Assembly (NCBI GenBank): GCA_020692325.1
Contig: JAIMKR010000011.1
Span: 1 to 64,000, forward strand
Source of the DNA: Desulfocurvus sp.
Lineage (GTDB): Bacteria > Desulfobacterota > Desulfovibrionia > Desulfovibrionales > Desulfovibrionaceae
Reading direction: 5' to 3'
DNA length: 64,000 bases
The notes below the pieces were generated by a model. It worked only from the letters and a program-made list of their open reading frames with translations, ran no database searches and was not told where the DNA came from. Made by a program: the position numbers and the translations under genes. Within the stretch, counting starts at the first letter, position 1, and the number at the start of each line of letters is the position of its first letter. Of the stretch, positions 62,419 through 64,000 are shown one piece after another.

Positions 62419-63582
62419 ATGCGGCATCCGCGCGCGCGATTCATTACAGCCGGGGTTCTGGCGCTGCTTTTGGCGCTGGCCATCCTCGCCTGCGACCGGC
62501 GGGAGGCGCCGCCGGAGGAATTGCGCATCGGGATGCTCGCGCCCATCTCCCATCCGGTGCGTTTCACCGGGCATCTGCTGCTGCGCGCGCGCGTGGAGGA
62601 AATCAACGCGGAGGGCGGCCTGCCACTGCACGGCCGGCGCGTGCCCGTGCGGCTCTTCGTCGAGGATTCCGGCGACCGTGTGGAGCAGGCCATGAGCGCC
62701 ATGGGGCGGCTGATCGAGCGGCACCACGTGTCGGCGATCATCGGGCCGGACTACAGCCGCGACGCCATCCCCGTGGGGGCCGCGTTGGAGGCGCTGGCCG
62801 TGCCCATGCTCACGCCATCGGCCACCAATCCGGCGGTGACGCGCGGCCGGCGGTACGTCTTCCGCGTGTGCCAGGTGGACAGCGCGCAGGGCGCGGCGCT
62901 GGCCGGATACGCTGCCAACGACCTTGGGGTTCGCCGCGTGGCCGTGCTCTACGACAAGGCCGATGCCTATTCCAGGGGACTGGCCGGGGCGTTCCGCGCG
63001 GGGCTGGCCGGCCGGCCGGGGATCTCCGTGCTCATGGAGGGCTACGAGACCGGCGCGGTGGACTTCACCTCGCAGCTGGCGCGCATCCGGGCCTTCAACG
63101 CGCAGGCGCTGATGCTGCCGAATTTTCCGGAGGATCTGACCCGGCAGCTGCAACAGGCCCGGGCGGCGGGCTACTCCGGCCGGCTGCTCGGTGGCGACTC
63201 CTGGGATGCCGACCCCGGCTTTCACTCCCTGCCCGAGGCGCAGGGCGCTGTGTACAGCACGGACTTCGCCGCGGCCGCGGCCGATCCGCGTCTTTTGGCG
63301 CGCGTTTCGGCCCAGGCCGGGCGCGTGGGCGCGGAGATGAACAAGGCCACGGCGCTGTGCTACGACGCCCTGGAGCTGCTGTTCGCCGCCGCGCGCCGTT
63401 CCGACGGCGTGGACGCCACGGCGCTGCGGGCGGGGCTGGCCGGGCAGACGGATTTCGTGGGGCTCACGGGCCCCATCGCCTACGCTGGCAAGGGCGATCC
63501 CGAGCGTATGATGTTCCTCGTGGGCCTCGAGGGCGGGCGGTTGGCGCTGCGCGCGCGGCTGCCCCGTGAACCGGGGCGATAG
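62419..63582 (+). CDS. Lipoprotein substrate-binding protein (Peripla_BP_6 / LivK-like)
   Basis: The start is the ATG at 62419 (MRHPRARFITAGVLALLLAL, 387 residues). A lipobox ILAC places the lipid Cys near residue 25, with Asp next to it, the inner-membrane retention signal in E. coli. The mature protein is a type I bilobed binding protein: RIGMLAPISHPVRFTG, IIGPDYSRDAIPVGAALEAL, PSATNPAVTRG, LYDKADAYSRGLAGAFRAGL. No ABC permease genes are in view; instead a sensor gene follows 11 bases later, so it may serve signal sensing rather than transport. Confidence 0.88.
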   Translation: MRHPRARFITAGVLALLLALAILACDRREAPPEELRIGMLAPISHPVRFTGHLLLRARVEEINAEGGLPLHGRRVPVRLFVEDSGDRVEQAMSAMGRLIERHHVSAIIGPDYSRDAIPVGAALEALAVPMLTPSATNPAVTRGRRYVFRVCQVDSAQGAALAGYAANDLGVRRVAVLYDKADAYSRGLAGAFRAGLAGRPGISVLMEGYETGAVDFTSQLARIRAFNAQALMLPNFPEDLTRQLQQARAAGYSGRLLGGDSWDADPGFHSLPEAQGAVYSTDFAAAAADPRLLARVSAQAGRVGAEMNKATALCYDALELLFAAARRSDGVDATALRAGLAGQTDFVGLTGPIAYAGKGDPERMMFLVGLEGGRLALRARLPREPGR

Positions 63583-63593
63583 GAGGGGGAGCC

Positions 63594-64000
63594 GTGGGCT
63601 GGTCCGTGCGCAGAAGTCTGGTGGCCCGGTTGGTGAGCACGTATCTCGTGCTCAGCCTGCTGGTCATCGCCTGCGTGGGCGCGGTGAGCTGGCTGGCCGG
63701 CCGCGAGCTGCTGCGCGAGGCCGTGCTGGAGCGGCTGGGCTCCTCCGCGCGGCAGAAGGAGGCGGATCTCTCCATCTGGGTCGAGGAGCGCCTGCGCGAT
63801 ATGCGTTTTCTCGGAGCGCGGCTCATGGAGACGCCGGGTCTTTCCGGCGGTTCCGGCCGGTCGGATCCGCTTGGCACCGAGGTCCAGAGCCTGTTGCGCG
63901 GCTTCAAGGCCGCGCAGCCGGACGTGGTGGAGATTCTGGTGCTTTCGCCCATGGGCGGCCGGGTGCTGGCCTCCACGAGTCCGGAGAGCGTGGGCGGCTA
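63594..64000 (+). CDS. N-terminal part of a membrane sensor protein (cut by window end)
   Basis: A GTG at 63594 behind AGGAGGGGGA opens a frame that runs off the window. The visible 135 residues start with a charged tail and a membrane helix (LVSTYLVLSLLVIACVGAVS), then an extracytoplasmic helix (SSARQKEADLSIWVEERLRD) and the start of a beta-rich domain (VVEILVLSPMGGRVLASTSP), the pattern of a dCache/PAS-like sensor in histidine kinases, cyclases or chemoreceptors. The output domain is beyond the window. Confidence 0.8.
   Translation, partial: MGWSVRRSLVARLVSTYLVLSLLVIACVGAVSWLAGRELLREAVLERLGSSARQKEADLSIWVEERLRDMRFLGARLMETPGLSGGSGRSDPLGTEVQSLLRGFKAAQPDVVEILVLSPMGGRVLASTSPESVGG

Overview
The window is high-GC bacterial DNA that fits the Desulfovibrionales (Desulfobacterota, formerly Deltaproteobacteria). 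The evidence is a cytochrome c553 precursor of the Desulfovibrio type, a bacterioferritin with a methionine haem-ligand candidate beside the ferroxidase Glu, an ATP synthase operon with paired b' and b subunits that starts without atpB/atpE, and the gene order mreBCD-mrdA-rodA / atp / glmU-zapB-zapA-6S-rny / ymdB-tyrS. I cannot name the species.

1 to about 13.65 kb is a decaying Mu-like (transposable phage) prophage. It keeps only the left, early part: repressor, small HTH regulators, MuA transposase, MuB, DUF3164, HU, gp16 and Mor. All head, tail and lysis genes are missing, and host DNA resumes right after Mor. When the frames are read by hand, MuA, DUF3164, gp16, Mor and four phage genes of unknown function carry single-base frameshifts or in-frame stop codons. 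The repressor, MuB, HU and a small-gene set are intact. Left of the repressor, in the same transcription direction, lie a DUF4236 protein, a zinc-ribbon/OB-fold membrane protein, the remnant of a second OB-fold gene, and an unknown membrane protein. They look like lysogeny-expressed cargo.

13.65 to 34.4 kb is core genome, almost all on the minus strand. In transcription order: mreB-mreC-mreD-mrdA-rodA (rod shape), atpF'-F-H-A-G-D-C (ATP synthase), glmU (cell-wall precursor), zapB-zapA (division), a probable 6S RNA, rny (RNase Y), bacterioferritin, ymdB and tyrS. A radical-SAM gene and an O6-alkylguanine-DNA alkyltransferase point the other way. The gap between ymdB and the bacterioferritin gene is packed with hairpins and short repeats.

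34.5 to 47.8 kb holds a secreted Lys/Ala-rich protein, a polytopic membrane protein, two K+ transporter genes (kup and a KimA-like APC permease), motA-motB-PilZ, a DUF3300/DUF2950 pair, and cytochrome c553. Each K+ transporter gene has its own matching promoter and c-di-AMP (ydaO-type) riboswitch.

47.9 to 56.2 kb is a signalling operon. A soluble multi-PAS/GAF histidine kinase is followed by three response regulators carrying HDOD, degenerate HD-GYP and full HD-GYP output domains, with every junction a 4-base ATGA overlap; wrbA follows. 56.3 to 59.3 kb is an ArsR-controlled operon of an ArsP-type permease, a TPR protein, a redox-active disulfide protein and an exported thioredoxin. The window ends with gluQ, murJ, a lipoprotein substrate-binding protein and the start of a membrane sensor gene.
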